64,000 bases of DNA from Flavobacterium sp. ASV13 (GCF_000745775.1 NZ_JQJY01000009.1:1-64000), one strand, 5' to 3'. Numbered from the stretch's first letter, positions 18,593 through 27,475 are shown. Notes: generated by a model not told the origin, from the sequence alone. Numbers and translations are program-made.

Positions 18593-20737
18593 ATGAAAAC
18601 CAAAACCTACGTAATGAATAAAAGCGCCCTGACTTTTATTTTAATGCTAACTTCTTTAATTGCTTTTGCACAAGAAAATAATGCTTCCTCAGTTAAATCT
18701 GGATTTACAAGTGAACAATTTCCTGTTTTTCAGAATTGCGAAAATTTGATCGATAAAAAATTGGAAAACTGCTTTTACAAAGAAGTTCAGGATTTTGTTT
18801 TTCAAAATTTTGAAGTTCCGGAAAATTTAAAGCAAAATAATTATAAAGGAGAAGTTAAGGTACTCTTTGAAGTAGATGCGACTGGTGTTTTTAAGGTGAT
18901 TTATGTAAATACGGCAAATGAAGATTTGTCTAATGAAGCGAAACGTGTTTTTGGTAAGTTTCCAACAATTAAGCCGTCAACTTATAATGGAAAACCGACT
19001 TATTCAAAATATACCATCACAATAAATATTCCGTTAAAAAGTGCGGATCAATTGGCAGCAGAAGCCGCGGCAGCTGCACAGATTTTAAAACCAACCGAGA
19101 AACCTATGACGGAATTGGATAGTATTGTTTATAAAAAATACGATAATCCAGAATTCGAAAGCCATTTAAATATTCCATTTTCTCATAGTTATTACGCACA
19201 ATTTGATGGTGCAATGAATCAAGTTGGAAGTAATAGTCATACTTCTTCAAAACCTTATACCTATGCGGAGGTTTCAAAATATTATAATTTGAAAGCTGTA
19301 AATGAGTCACTTCAAAAAAAGACTTCAACATGGCTTGGAAGAAAATGGTGGAATGAAAATTTGGTACAGATTCAGGGAGAAGATTACTGGCTGGCTTTAA
19401 ATCCGATTGTAGATTTACAGATGGGAAAAGCTTCAGATCTTGATGCTTCTTATACCTATGTTAATACACGTGCTTTAAATTTTAGAGGAGGTTTAGGGAA
19501 ACAAATAAATTTTACTACAACAATTTTTGAAAGCCAAGGCCGATTCGCTGGATATTTTAATGATTATGCTGAATCATTGAAACCGTCTGGAGGAAATCCG
19601 GCCATTATTCCTGGAGTTGGAATTGCAAAACGTTTTAAAACTGATGCATACGATTTTCCTTTGGCAGAAGCAAATATTACCTATACACCATATAAATTTT
19701 TCGATCTTCAGTTAGGTTACGGAAGAAACTTCATTGGTGACGGTTATCGTTCATTAATTGAGAGTGATGGGGCAAGTCCATATCCGTATTTTAAAATTAA
19801 TACTACTTTCTGGAAAATTAAATATACGAATACTTATATGTGGCTGAAAGATGTTCGACCAGAAGTTACAGTTGATAAAACATACGCTACAAAGTTTATG
19901 GCAAATCACTATTTAAGCTGGAATGTTTCAAACAGACTGAATTTAGGTTTCTTTGAGTCTGTTGTTTGGACAGATACCAATAATAGAGGATTTGATGTGA
20001 ATTTTGTGAATCCAATTATTTTTTATCGTACAGTTGAATTTACTTCTTCTTCAAGAAGTGGAAATGCGATGTTGGGTATTACTGGAAAATATAAATGGAA
20101 TAACAGTATAAATTTATATTCTCAGTTTTTAATCGATGAATTTTCAGTTTCTGATGTAAAGGCGGGCGATAAAAGCTGGAAAAATAAATTTGGTTTTCAA
20201 ATTGGAGGAAAATATTATAATGCATTCAATGTAAAAGATCTTTTGTTTCAAGTCGAGTATAATCATGTTCGTCCTTATGTGTATTCACATAGTGCCGTAA
20301 TTACAAATTATGGACACAATAATCAAAGTCTTGGTCATCAATGGGGCGGAAATTTCAATGAATTAGTTGTAATTGGACGTTATCATAAAGGGCGTATTTT
20401 TGGCGATGCTAAATTTACTGTTGGAAAAAGAGGTCTTGATTTTAATACAACTAAAGACTCGTACAATTATGGTGGCGACATTTATAAAAGTTATGATGTA
20501 AAACGTCCATATGATAAAGGAGTAGAAGTAGGTCAGGGAAATAAAACAAATGTTTTTATTGCTGACGTTCAAGGAGGTTATTTGATAAACCCAATGACAA
20601 ACCTGAAATTGTTTGGAAGTTTTATTTACAGAAACTTTGATCCGACTCAAGATACAGTTACAACTTTTAAGCAAAGTACGACTTGGTTTAGTATCGGATT
20701 ACGTTCAGATATTTTTAATTGGTATTTCGATTACTAG
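18593..20737 (+). CDS. remB: Gliding motility protein RemB
   Basis: The 714-residue product resembles RemB, a protein needed for normal gliding and spreading in F. johnsoniae, and its location a few genes after sprA agrees with that genome. A signal peptide (MNKSALTFILMLTSLIAFAQ) begins at the internal Met8, so ATG 18614 is a possible alternative start. Residues about 80-155 resemble a TonB C-terminal domain (VDATGVFKVIYVNTANEDL). The remainder (about 200-714) is rich in aromatic-ended strands such as LQLGYGRNFIGDGYRS and ends in NWYFDY, fitting an outer membrane beta-barrel. The mechanism in gliding is not established. Confidence 0.87.
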   Translation: MKTKTYVMNKSALTFILMLTSLIAFAQENNASSVKSGFTSEQFPVFQNCENLIDKKLENCFYKEVQDFVFQNFEVPENLKQNNYKGEVKVLFEVDATGVFKVIYVNTANEDLSNEAKRVFGKFPTIKPSTYNGKPTYSKYTITINIPLKSADQLAAEAAAAAQILKPTEKPMTELDSIVYKKYDNPEFESHLNIPFSHSYYAQFDGAMNQVGSNSHTSSKPYTYAEVSKYYNLKAVNESLQKKTSTWLGRKWWNENLVQIQGEDYWLALNPIVDLQMGKASDLDASYTYVNTRALNFRGGLGKQINFTTTIFESQGRFAGYFNDYAESLKPSGGNPAIIPGVGIAKRFKTDAYDFPLAEANITYTPYKFFDLQLGYGRNFIGDGYRSLIESDGASPYPYFKINTTFWKIKYTNTYMWLKDVRPEVTVDKTYATKFMANHYLSWNVSNRLNLGFFESVVWTDTNNRGFDVNFVNPIIFYRTVEFTSSSRSGNAMLGITGKYKWNNSINLYSQFLIDEFSVSDVKAGDKSWKNKFGFQIGGKYYNAFNVKDLLFQVEYNHVRPYVYSHSAVITNYGHNNQSLGHQWGGNFNELVVIGRYHKGRIFGDAKFTVGKRGLDFNTTKDSYNYGGDIYKSYDVKRPYDKGVEVGQGNKTNVFIADVQGGYLINPMTNLKLFGSFIYRNFDPTQDTVTTFKQSTTWFSIGLRSDIFNWYFDY

Positions 20738-20852
20738 GATTTTTATAAGATTTTTCGAAATAATTGTGTTAAAGATTTGCAAGTCCTTATTTTGTAAAGG
20801 TTTTATTGAAAAAAATCTAAATTTATAGTTCTGTATTCTACAATCTAATTTG

Positions 20853-20860
20853 TACATTTG
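20853..20860 (+). promoter_or_regulatory. -7 box for the ctaB/oxidase operon
   Basis: TACATTTG matches TAnnTTTG. It overlaps the first possible start of the open frame (TTG 20850), so that codon cannot be used by a transcript from this promoter; the TTG at 20895 is used instead. Confidence 0.6.
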
Positions 20861-20894
20861 CACCACTCAAAAAAAATATACAAACAATAGAGGT

Positions 20895-21797
20895 TTGAAC
20901 GCTACTAAAAATACAATTTCACTAAAATCAATATTTCTGGATTTCAAAGAGATTACAAAGGCTGGTTTGGCTATCAGTGTTTTGTTTTCTTCAATAGCTG
21001 GATATTTGTTAGGTGTAAATGCTGAACATCCTTTTAAATGGAGTGTTTTGCTTGTTTTGTCAATTGGCGGTTACTGTATGGTTGGTGCTTCAAATGCATT
21101 TAATCAGGTAATTGAAAAAGACATAGACGCTTTAATGGACAGAACAAAAAACCGTCCTGTTCCTTCTGGACGTATGTCTCCAAAAATGGCTTTGTTTGTA
21201 GCAAGTTTGTTGACTATTATCGGAATCAGCTTGCTTTATACCATTAATGCCAAGTCAGCAATGTTTGCGGCAATCTCAATATTTTTATACACAAGTATTT
21301 ATACACCATTAAAAACAGTTACTTCATTATCTGTGTTTGTTGGTGCTTTTCCTGGAGCAATACCATTTATGTTAGGATGGGTTGCTGCTACAGGTGAATT
21401 CGGAATTGAGGCAGGAACTTTGTTTTTAATTCAGTTTTTCTGGCAATTCCCTCATTTTTGGGCAATCGGCTGGTTTTTATATGAAGATTATGAAAAAGCA
21501 GGAATCTTTATGCTTCCGACAGGAAAGAAAGATAAAGGAACCGCTTTACAGGTTATTCTGTATACAATTTGGTTGATTATAGCTTCATTGCTTCCAGTTT
21601 TGGGGTATACAGGGCAATTGTTTATTTCTCCAATTGCAGCAGTTTTAGTGTTTTTATTAGGATTGTGGATGCTTTTTTATGCAGTAAAATTGTATCAGTT
21701 GAGAACGGCAAAGTCTGCAAGAACTTTAATGCTGGTGAGTGTTTCATACATTTCACTATTGCAGATTGTATTTATAGTAGATAAATTTTTAAGATAG
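20895..21797 (+). CDS. ctaB: Heme O synthase (protoheme IX farnesyltransferase)
   Basis: This inner membrane prenyltransferase attaches a farnesyl group to protoheme to make heme O for heme-copper oxidases. It is a UbiA-family protein of about 300 residues with eight or nine membrane helices. The first Asp-rich motif is NQVIEKDIDALMDRTKNRP and the second polar loop is YEDYEKAGIFMLP. The chosen start is TTG 20895, preceded by AGAGG-like purines and lying beyond the -7 box; the product then begins MNATKNTISLKS. It precedes oxidase subunit III genes with a 2-base gap, which supports the pathway role. Confidence 0.93.
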   Translation: MNATKNTISLKSIFLDFKEITKAGLAISVLFSSIAGYLLGVNAEHPFKWSVLLVLSIGGYCMVGASNAFNQVIEKDIDALMDRTKNRPVPSGRMSPKMALFVASLLTIIGISLLYTINAKSAMFAAISIFLYTSIYTPLKTVTSLSVFVGAFPGAIPFMLGWVAATGEFGIEAGTLFLIQFFWQFPHFWAIGWFLYEDYEKAGIFMLPTGKKDKGTALQVILYTIWLIIASLLPVLGYTGQLFISPIAAVLVFLLGLWMLFYAVKLYQLRTAKSARTLMLVSVSYISLLQIVFIVDKFLR

Positions 21798-21799
21798 TT

Positions 21800-22387
21800 A
21801 TGGAAATGACAATTAAAGCAAGTGATGAACAATTAAGAAAATCAAAATCGGCAAAACTGATTTTGTTATTCGCCATGGTTAGTATGACCATGATGTTTGC
21901 AGGACTTACAAGTGCATTTGTGGTTAGTAAATCAAGAGCTGACTGGTTGAAGGATTTTCAATTGCCAACAGCATTTTATTATAGTACAGCAGTAATTATT
22001 GGCTGTAGCGTTACATTTTATTTAGCAAAAAAAGCTATTCAAAAAGATAATAGAAGCGCTGTTACACGATTGCTTTTAGGAACTTTAGCTTTAGGGATTT
22101 TGTTTATAGTATTGCAATTTCAGGGATTTGGACAAATCGTTGAAAAAGGGTATTATTTTACAGGACAAGGTAGCTCAATTACTACAACTTTTCTTTATGT
22201 TGTTACTGTAACACACCTATTGCACTTAGCAGGCGGATTAATTTCACTTTTAATTATAATTTATAATCATTTTAAACAAAAATACAATTCGACTCAAACT
22301 CTTGGTATAGAACTAGGTGCGATGTATTGGCACTTTTTGGATTTATTATGGGTATATTTATTTTTATTTTTATATTTCTTTAAATAA
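21800..22387 (+). CDS. Heme-copper oxidase subunit III, short form
   Basis: A 195-residue membrane protein with five predicted helices, the short form of cytochrome c oxidase subunit III. Conserved features include MFAGLTSAFVVSKSRADW near the N terminus and the C-terminal HLLHLAGG and MYWHFLDLLWVYLFLFLYFF. It starts 2 bases after ctaB and precedes a longer subunit III homologue, so tandem subunit III-like genes are present. Subunits I and II are not in the window and must be encoded elsewhere. Confidence 0.9.
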   Translation: MEMTIKASDEQLRKSKSAKLILLFAMVSMTMMFAGLTSAFVVSKSRADWLKDFQLPTAFYYSTAVIIGCSVTFYLAKKAIQKDNRSAVTRLLLGTLALGILFIVLQFQGFGQIVEKGYYFTGQGSSITTTFLYVVTVTHLLHLAGGLISLLIIIYNHFKQKYNSTQTLGIELGAMYWHFLDLLWVYLFLFLYFFK

Positions 22388-22397
22388 GAAAAAAACG

Positions 22398-22405
22398 TAA
22401 ATTTG
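22398..22405 (+). promoter_or_regulatory. -7 box before the long subunit III gene
   Basis: TAAATTTG matches TAnnTTTG and lies 24 bases before the ATG at 22430, so the later oxidase genes may have their own promoter. Confidence 0.5.
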
Positions 22406-22429
22406 GGAACTTTTTAACGAATATCTTTT

Positions 22430-23425
22430 ATGGAAGCGACAGTTACTACTGCAAATAACAACGAAAAAACTTGGGGAGGCGGAGAGGATATCCAGCCATT
22501 AGGAGCAAGTTATGGTAAAATGATGATGTGGTTTTTTATCGTATCAGATGCCTTGACATTCTCTGGATTTCTTGCTGCTTATGGTTTTTCTAGATTTAAA
22601 TTTATTGAAACTTGGCCATTGGCTGATGAAGTGTTTACTCACTTCCCATTTATGCATGGCGTTTCGGCTCCTATGTATTATGTAGCCTTAATGACTTTTA
22701 TTTTGATTTTCTCATCTGTAACAATGGTTTTGGCTGTTGATGCAGGTCATCAATTAAAAAAGACAAAAGTTGCTATTTATATGTTCTTAACTATTATTGG
22801 AGGTTTAATTTTCGTTGGTTCTCAGGCTTGGGAATGGAAAAACTTCATTAAAGGAGAATATGGTGCAGTTGAGACAGCAGGTGGAAGTTTATTGCAGTTT
22901 GTTGATGCAAAAGGAGAAAGAGTTGCTCTTGAAGAGTTTGCTGTAAAATTGCCAGAACAAAGAGAAGCTTTAACAAGAAGCCATTCAACTTGGTTTATGG
23001 AAGATGCTGAAACGCAGGCTACATACACAGTTGCTGAAGTACAAGCTGGATTTAAAGCACATCCTGAATTGTTGATTAGAACAGAACAAATTATTGAAAA
23101 TAACGGGAAAAAGAGTAAAAAAGTTCTGACTAGAGCAGAAGCTGAAACTCGTTTAGCAACTGCAAAATATGTAGTAGAAGGTGCAAACCTTACTAGAAAC
23201 GAATACGGAAGTAAATTGTTTGCTGATTTCTTCTTCTTCATCACTGGATTCCACGGATTCCACGTATTTTCTGGAGTTATCATTAATATCATTATTTTCT
23301 TTAATGTATTATTAGGGACTTACGAGAAAAGAAGAAGCTACGAAATGGTAGAGAAAGTTGGATTATACTGGCACTTTGTCGATTTAGTTTGGGTATTCGT
23401 ATTTACAGTTTTCTACTTAGTTTAA
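22430..23425 (+). CDS. Heme-copper oxidase subunit III with large soluble insertion
   Basis: A 331-residue subunit III of a heme-copper oxidase. Family features are MMMWFFIVSDALTFSGFLAAYG, MHGVSAPMYYVALMTF, the FFFITGFHGFHVFSG helix and the C-terminal GLYWHFVDLVWVFVFTVFYLV. Between about residues 140 and 260 a hydrophilic, charged segment of about 120 residues is inserted between two membrane helices; this is not part of the canonical fold. The gene is followed by a subunit IV-like gene after 19 bases. The insertion may be common in Bacteroidota, but its role is not known to me. Confidence 0.92.
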   Translation: MEATVTTANNNEKTWGGGEDIQPLGASYGKMMMWFFIVSDALTFSGFLAAYGFSRFKFIETWPLADEVFTHFPFMHGVSAPMYYVALMTFILIFSSVTMVLAVDAGHQLKKTKVAIYMFLTIIGGLIFVGSQAWEWKNFIKGEYGAVETAGGSLLQFVDAKGERVALEEFAVKLPEQREALTRSHSTWFMEDAETQATYTVAEVQAGFKAHPELLIRTEQIIENNGKKSKKVLTRAEAETRLATAKYVVEGANLTRNEYGSKLFADFFFFITGFHGFHVFSGVIINIIIFFNVLLGTYEKRRSYEMVEKVGLYWHFVDLVWVFVFTVFYLV

Positions 23426-23444
23426 TTTTTTAAGATTTATTATT

Positions 23445-23801
23445 ATGGCACACGGTCACGAATACGTATCAAATACAAGAAGAATCTGGTTTGTTTTTAT
23501 ATTGCTATCAGTAGTAACTACTGTAGAGGTTATTCTTGGTATCTACAAACCTGCAGTTTTAGAAGGTAATCATTTTGTAGGTTTGAATTTATTGAACTGG
23601 ATATTTTATATCCTTACAATATTCAAAGCATATTATATTGTATGGGCATTTATGCACATGGAAGGTGAAAAAAGCAGCCTTAGATGGTCTGTTGTATCGC
23701 CAGTTATTTTCCTAGTTTTATATTTATTGTTTATTCTTTTGACAGAAGGACATTATATTTATGGGGTTTTTAAAGATTCTACTATTAAATGGAATTTTTA
23801 A
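23445..23801 (+). CDS. Cytochrome c oxidase subunit IV family protein
   Basis: A 118-residue membrane protein with three predicted helices. The pattern RRIWFVFILLSVVTTVEVILGIY followed by LTIFKAYYIVWAFMHMEGE is typical of the bacterial subunit IV (COX4-like) family. It is the last gene of the oxidase block before a strong terminator. The protein probably helps assemble or stabilise the oxidase. Confidence 0.9.
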   Translation: MAHGHEYVSNTRRIWFVFILLSVVTTVEVILGIYKPAVLEGNHFVGLNLLNWIFYILTIFKAYYIVWAFMHMEGEKSSLRWSVVSPVIFLVLYLLFILLTEGHYIYGVFKDSTIKWNF

Positions 23802-23821
23802 CATGATATTAATTCGAAAAG

Positions 23822-23848
23822 AAGCTCCGATTAACGGAGCTTTTTTTA
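23822..23848 (+). terminator. Terminator after the oxidase subunit genes
   Basis: A perfect stem AAGCTCCG/CGGAGCTT with a five-base loop precedes a run of T residues, 20 bases after the subunit IV stop. The T run merges into the -7 box of the next gene. Confidence 0.92.
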
Positions 23849-23854
23849 TTTTTG
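23847..23854 (+). promoter_or_regulatory. -7 box for the SCO/assembly gene cluster
   Basis: TATTTTTG matches TAnnTTTG and directly abuts the preceding terminator, 26 bases before the ATG at 23881. Confidence 0.5.
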
Positions 23855-23880
23855 TACCTCAATATTTTCCCGCATAAACA

Positions 23881-24522
23881 ATGAAAAAAAATATAGTTCT
23901 CTTTGTACTTTTTGTTCTGCCTATTGTAGCTTATTTGTTTTTTGCTTCTGGTGTAAATAGTTTTACAACTCTTCCTGTAATAACACCTAAAGTAGCTGAC
24001 TTTGGAAATTGGAATTCATTAAACGGGAAGAAAATCTCTCTTAATAAAAAAATTACGGTACTTGGTTTTGGAGGTACAAATATTTTAGAAAACCGAGGTA
24101 ATTATTTTAATCTAAATGAAAAAATCTACAAACGTTATAACGGTTTTGAAGACCTTCAGTTTGTAATTTTGTGTCCGCTTGGAACTGAAAAAGAAGCTCA
24201 AAAAATAGTTGATGCTTTATCTCCTTTTACAGATGTTAAAAATTGGAATTTTGTATTTGCTTCAAATGAAGAAATTCAAAAGTTTTATGATGGACTTCAT
24301 CTAAAAGAAAAACTAAATAAGAACCTTGAAACTCCAAATGTTTATATTGTTGATAAAGAAAGAAATCTTAGAGGAAGAAAAGATAAAAAGGAATACAAAG
24401 AGGGATACAATACTTTTCATCCTTCTGAGCTAAGCAATGAAATGCTGGATGATTTTAAAATCATTTTATACGAATATCGTGCGGCTCTTAAAAAGAATCA
24501 CAATGCCACTAAACAACTTTAA
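23881..24522 (+). CDS. Membrane-anchored thioredoxin-like protein without catalytic cysteines
   Basis: A 213-residue protein with an N-terminal signal anchor (about 5-25) and a soluble domain. The order of strands and phrases (ITVLGFGGTN, FVILCPLG, NWNFVFASNEEIQKFY, TPNVYIVDKERNLRGRKD) resembles a SCO/thioredoxin fold, with the terminal VDKERNLRG strand typical of such proteins. No CxxC or CxxxC pair is present, so it cannot act as a classic thiol redox protein. It lies 11 bases before a true SCO gene and may be a helper in copper delivery or oxidase assembly. The function is inferred from context. Confidence 0.72.
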   Translation: MKKNIVLFVLFVLPIVAYLFFASGVNSFTTLPVITPKVADFGNWNSLNGKKISLNKKITVLGFGGTNILENRGNYFNLNEKIYKRYNGFEDLQFVILCPLGTEKEAQKIVDALSPFTDVKNWNFVFASNEEIQKFYDGLHLKEKLNKNLETPNVYIVDKERNLRGRKDKKEYKEGYNTFHPSELSNEMLDDFKIILYEYRAALKKNHNATKQL

Positions 24523-24533
24523 TTTTTACCTAC

Positions 24534-25223
24534 ATGTTTAAAAATAAATCATACATCGGGATTTCGTTTATCGTTTTGATTTTCGGAATTTATGCAGTGC
24601 CAAAAATTGTTGACAGAATTCAAAACGGCGAAGTTGTAAAAGGGAATCGTTTGGATAACGTTGGTTTGAAAGGTGCAAAAGATACAGCTAAATTATTAAC
24701 CATTGGACCAGCTCCAAAATTTGAATTGACAAATCAAGATGGTGCAAAAGTTTCAAATCAAACCTACAAAGGAAAGGTTTATGTTTTGGAATTTTTCTTT
24801 ACTACTTGCCCTTCAATTTGTCCAAAGATGAATTTAAGTATGCTGGAAATTGAGAAAACATTCTTTGGAAATCCTAATTTCGGAATTGTTTCAATTACGA
24901 TTGATCCTGCTCATGATACTCCGGCAGTTTTAAAAGATCATGCAAAATTATTAGGTGTGAAATCTTCAAATTGGAATTTCTTGACTGGAGACAGAGCAAC
25001 AATAATGGATTTGTCTAACAAAGGTTTCAATTTGTATGCAGGAGAAAATGATAAGGTGAATGGAGGTTTTGAGCACTCAGGTTTATTTGCTTTAATTGAT
25101 AAAGATGGGAAAATCCGTTGCAGAAAAGATGAGTTTGGAAACCCAATTTTGTATTACGATGGTTTAGACAAAAAAGGAGTTAGAGAAATTCAGGAAGATA
25201 TTAAAGTATTATTAGAAGAATAA
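24534..25223 (+). CDS. SCO family copper chaperone
   Basis: A SCO1/SenC family protein of 229 residues that delivers copper to the CuA site of cytochrome c oxidase. An N-terminal anchor (about 8-25) precedes the thioredoxin fold. The metal-binding CPSICP motif (Cys92 and Cys96) and the distal His in GGFEHSG (near residue 180) are all present. SITIDPAHDTPAVL is also typical. It belongs to the cluster 23881-26026, just downstream of oxidase subunit genes, in keeping with an assembly role. Confidence 0.94.
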   Translation: MFKNKSYIGISFIVLIFGIYAVPKIVDRIQNGEVVKGNRLDNVGLKGAKDTAKLLTIGPAPKFELTNQDGAKVSNQTYKGKVYVLEFFFTTCPSICPKMNLSMLEIEKTFFGNPNFGIVSITIDPAHDTPAVLKDHAKLLGVKSSNWNFLTGDRATIMDLSNKGFNLYAGENDKVNGGFEHSGLFALIDKDGKIRCRKDEFGNPILYYDGLDKKGVREIQEDIKVLLEE

Positions 25224-25224
25224 A

Positions 25225-25767
25225 ATGGAAGATAATTCAATAGAAAAAAAATATAATAAATTTATAATTGCGGTTTCAATTATAATACCGGTTGTAGTTG
25301 CAATTTTATTTGGTGTAAAATTAAAAGATTTTGGATATAATGTTGAACCATTATCTATGTTACCTCCGGTTTATGCAACGATAAATGGTATAACAGCGGT
25401 TGTGCTTGTTGCGGCTGTAATGGCTATTAAAAACGGGAAACGTTTATTGCATGAGCGCCTAATGACTTTTGCTATTGCTTTGTCTGTTGCTTTTTTGGTA
25501 ATGTATGTCGCGTATCATATGACGGCAGATTCTACTAAATATGGCGGAGAAGGCGTTTTGCGTTACGTTTATTTCTTTATTTTGATTACTCATATTTTAT
25601 TGTCGATTGCTATTATTCCTCTTGTATTAATTACATATGTTCGAGGATTAGCACAGCGTTTCGATAAGCATAAAAAAATAGCTAAAATAACTTTTCCGCT
25701 TTGGTTATATGTTGCGGTTACAGGGGTTGTAGTTTACTTAATGATTTCTCCTTACTATGTATACTAA
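25225..25767 (+). CDS. DUF420 family membrane protein
   Basis: A 180-residue protein with five predicted membrane helices. It matches the DUF420 (CtaM-like) family in its MLPPVYATINGITAVVL, ERLMTFAIALS and HILLSIAIIPLVLITYVRG segments. Firmicute relatives have been linked to cytochrome oxidase biogenesis. The gene begins one base after the SCO stop, supporting a shared role in oxidase maturation. Confidence 0.88.
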   Translation: MEDNSIEKKYNKFIIAVSIIIPVVVAILFGVKLKDFGYNVEPLSMLPPVYATINGITAVVLVAAVMAIKNGKRLLHERLMTFAIALSVAFLVMYVAYHMTADSTKYGGEGVLRYVYFFILITHILLSIAIIPLVLITYVRGLAQRFDKHKKIAKITFPLWLYVAVTGVVVYLMISPYYVY

Positions 25768-26026
25768 TAAAAAAAATAGGTTTCAAGTTTCAAGTTTCAG
25801 GTTTCAAACTTTGTTTTTTGGGATTTGTTTCTTCTTAATTGGAATTTCGGCGAATGCTCAATGTGCAATGTGCCGTGCTGCACTTGCAGGAGATTCTAAC
25901 GTAAAAAAAGCTGAGGCTGTAAATGACGGAATTGTGTATTTAATGGTAATTCCGTATTTGCTAGTAGGTATAATTGGTGTTCTGATTTATAGAATGTATC
26001 AATCTAAAAAGAAAAAAGCAGTCTAA
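25757..26026 (+). CDS. Small membrane protein with CAMCR motif
   Basis: The conserved part is a signal peptide (LFFGICFFLIGISANA), then QCAMCRAAL with a CxxC pair, and a membrane helix (YLMVIPYLLVGIIGVLIY) with a basic tail. The longest frame starts at ATG 25757, overlapping the DUF420 stop by 11 bases, but its first 17 codons are largely a GTTTCAA tandem repeat and look non-native. The likely start is the TTG at 25811, giving about 71 residues. Its place after SCO and DUF420 genes suggests a role in oxidase or metal handling. Function is unknown to me. Confidence 0.75.
   Translation: MYTNKKNRFQVSSFRFQTLFFGICFFLIGISANAQCAMCRAALAGDSNVKKAEAVNDGIVYLMVIPYLLVGIIGVLIYRMYQSKKKKAV
25780..25807 (+). 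repeat. Four tandem copies of the 7-mer GTTTCAA
   Basis: Units at 25780, 25787, 25794 (GTTTCAG variant) and 25801. They lie between the DUF420 stop and the signal-peptide codons of the next gene. Because the unit is not a multiple of three, copy number changes would shift the frame of any start located upstream. Confidence 0.85.
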
Positions 26027-26042
26027 TTTAGACTGCTTTTTT
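26012..26042. terminator. Bidirectional terminator between convergent genes
   Basis: The stem GCAGTCTA/TAGACTGC with a three-base loop is flanked by an A run on the left and a T run on the right. It can stop transcription of both the CAMCR gene (plus) and the DUF4403 gene (minus). The CAMCR stop codon is inside the hairpin. Confidence 0.9.
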
Positions 26043-26044
26043 TA

Positions 26045-27451
26045 TTATTTTAGTCCATTAACGGAAACATTAACTGTTCCATTTATTTTGATAAAAGCGA
26101 TAATCGCCTGATTTGTCAATTGAATTTTATCAAACTGAATATCTTCCATTTTTCCATTTACAAAAACTCCTGGCATTGGCGAATAGTTTTTAAGATACGA
26201 AGCCATGCTTTTTTTACCTTCCTCCAAATTTGGCTGGATTGAGTAACGGCAACTTGCTTCCATTTTTCTTAAAATATAACCTTGTCCCAGCCAGCTTGCG
26301 GTTCTCATTAATTTGCTTTTGGTATCTAAAACATAATCCAGTTTGTCAAAATAAATTTCTTTTGTCTGCGGATTATATTGAGGAAATCCATTAAGATATA
26401 ATGTTCCGTTTATTGAGCCTAAAACATCCAACGCGATAACCATCTTCCCATCTTTATGCCAAATAGAAACATTTTTTACAGTTATTTTTTTGCTTCCTGA
26501 TCCAAATTCTTGATCTGCAAAATTTTTCGTCATTATTTTTGAAGCATCCGCATAAGTTGAAATTGCTGCAATATTAGCACTAACTTGATTAGGGATTTTA
26601 ACGACTGGTTTCAAAACAATTTTATTGGCATTGAATTTTGATTCGGGTTGTTTGCCAACAATGGTTTCCATATTGCATTTCATCCCCATGTCTAGTAAAA
26701 AGGAATCGTTTTTGAGTTTTGCGTTCGTTGAATAAACTTCAATTGGAGCGATTCTTAACCAGCTTTCATACGTGTCGCTCATTTGAAATGGCGTACAAAT
26801 TTTTTCTAGCGCAGTTAAAACATTCGGTTTAAAATCCATCGATTTTTCAATTGATTCGTCGATTTTCTTTTCGATTTTTGATTTGAAAATAGAAATTGCT
26901 GGATTTATCAAATAAGTAATCGGCATACTTTTTCCGAAAACCATCATAGTTGGACTTTCGTTCCAATCTAATGATTTGAATTCTGTTTTGGTGTTTAATT
27001 TCCAATTGGTCAGCGCAACATCACTCGATAATGTGATAACCCCGTTTAAATTAAATTCACGCGTGTCGTATAGTTCGACGCCTAGTTTTTTAGTGCCAAT
27101 TCTGTATTTGACAGTTGCTTTTAATGGCAGAATTGTTTTGATTTTTTTATCAGGATTTGAAGGGTCGTTCTGAATTTTTATCGGTGCCTGCTTCCAAACT
27201 TTCATCTCAATATCGTCATCCTCGATATTATTGTCTTCATAAATCAATCCGTTTAGAAGCGTGTTGGTTTGATTTTCAATATCAGCTAGTTTTACCGTTA
27301 TCGGCAAATTGATAAAAGATGGATTTGCATCATATACCAAAGGACTTGCATCGTCTGGCTCAGGTTTTAGAGTTTCTAATTTTTGAGATGTAGAACAGCT
27401 GGCAAGGAATGCAGTTGCTGTAAATAGAGCGAAAATTGAAGTAAACTTCAT
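26045..27451 (-). CDS. DUF4403 family lipoprotein
   Basis: A 468-residue secreted lipoprotein. The start MKFTSIFALFTATAFLASCSTS gives a lipobox ending at Cys19; the open frame reaches 27478, but a -7 box overlaps that upstream ATG. The body is the DUF4403 family, beginning SFINLPITVKLADIENQTNTLLNGLIYED and containing DVLGSINGTLYLNGFPQYN. The alternation of strands is reminiscent of lipid-binding, tubular proteins, but this is only a guess. It is transcribed alone, convergent with the oxidase assembly cluster. Confidence 0.9.
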   Translation of the reverse strand: MKFTSIFALFTATAFLASCSTSQKLETLKPEPDDASPLVYDANPSFINLPITVKLADIENQTNTLLNGLIYEDNNIEDDDIEMKVWKQAPIKIQNDPSNPDKKIKTILPLKATVKYRIGTKKLGVELYDTREFNLNGVITLSSDVALTNWKLNTKTEFKSLDWNESPTMMVFGKSMPITYLINPAISIFKSKIEKKIDESIEKSMDFKPNVLTALEKICTPFQMSDTYESWLRIAPIEVYSTNAKLKNDSFLLDMGMKCNMETIVGKQPESKFNANKIVLKPVVKIPNQVSANIAAISTYADASKIMTKNFADQEFGSGSKKITVKNVSIWHKDGKMVIALDVLGSINGTLYLNGFPQYNPQTKEIYFDKLDYVLDTKSKLMRTASWLGQGYILRKMEASCRYSIQPNLEEGKKSMASYLKNYSPMPGVFVNGKMEDIQFDKIQLTNQAIIAFIKINGTVNVSVNGLK

Positions 27452-27475
27452 CGTTACAATTTTTTTTGAGTGATA

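Noticed and set aside
25780..25807. CRISPR-like array from the GTTTCAA repeats
   Set aside because: Units are 7 bases, contiguous and without spacers, and no cas gene is present.
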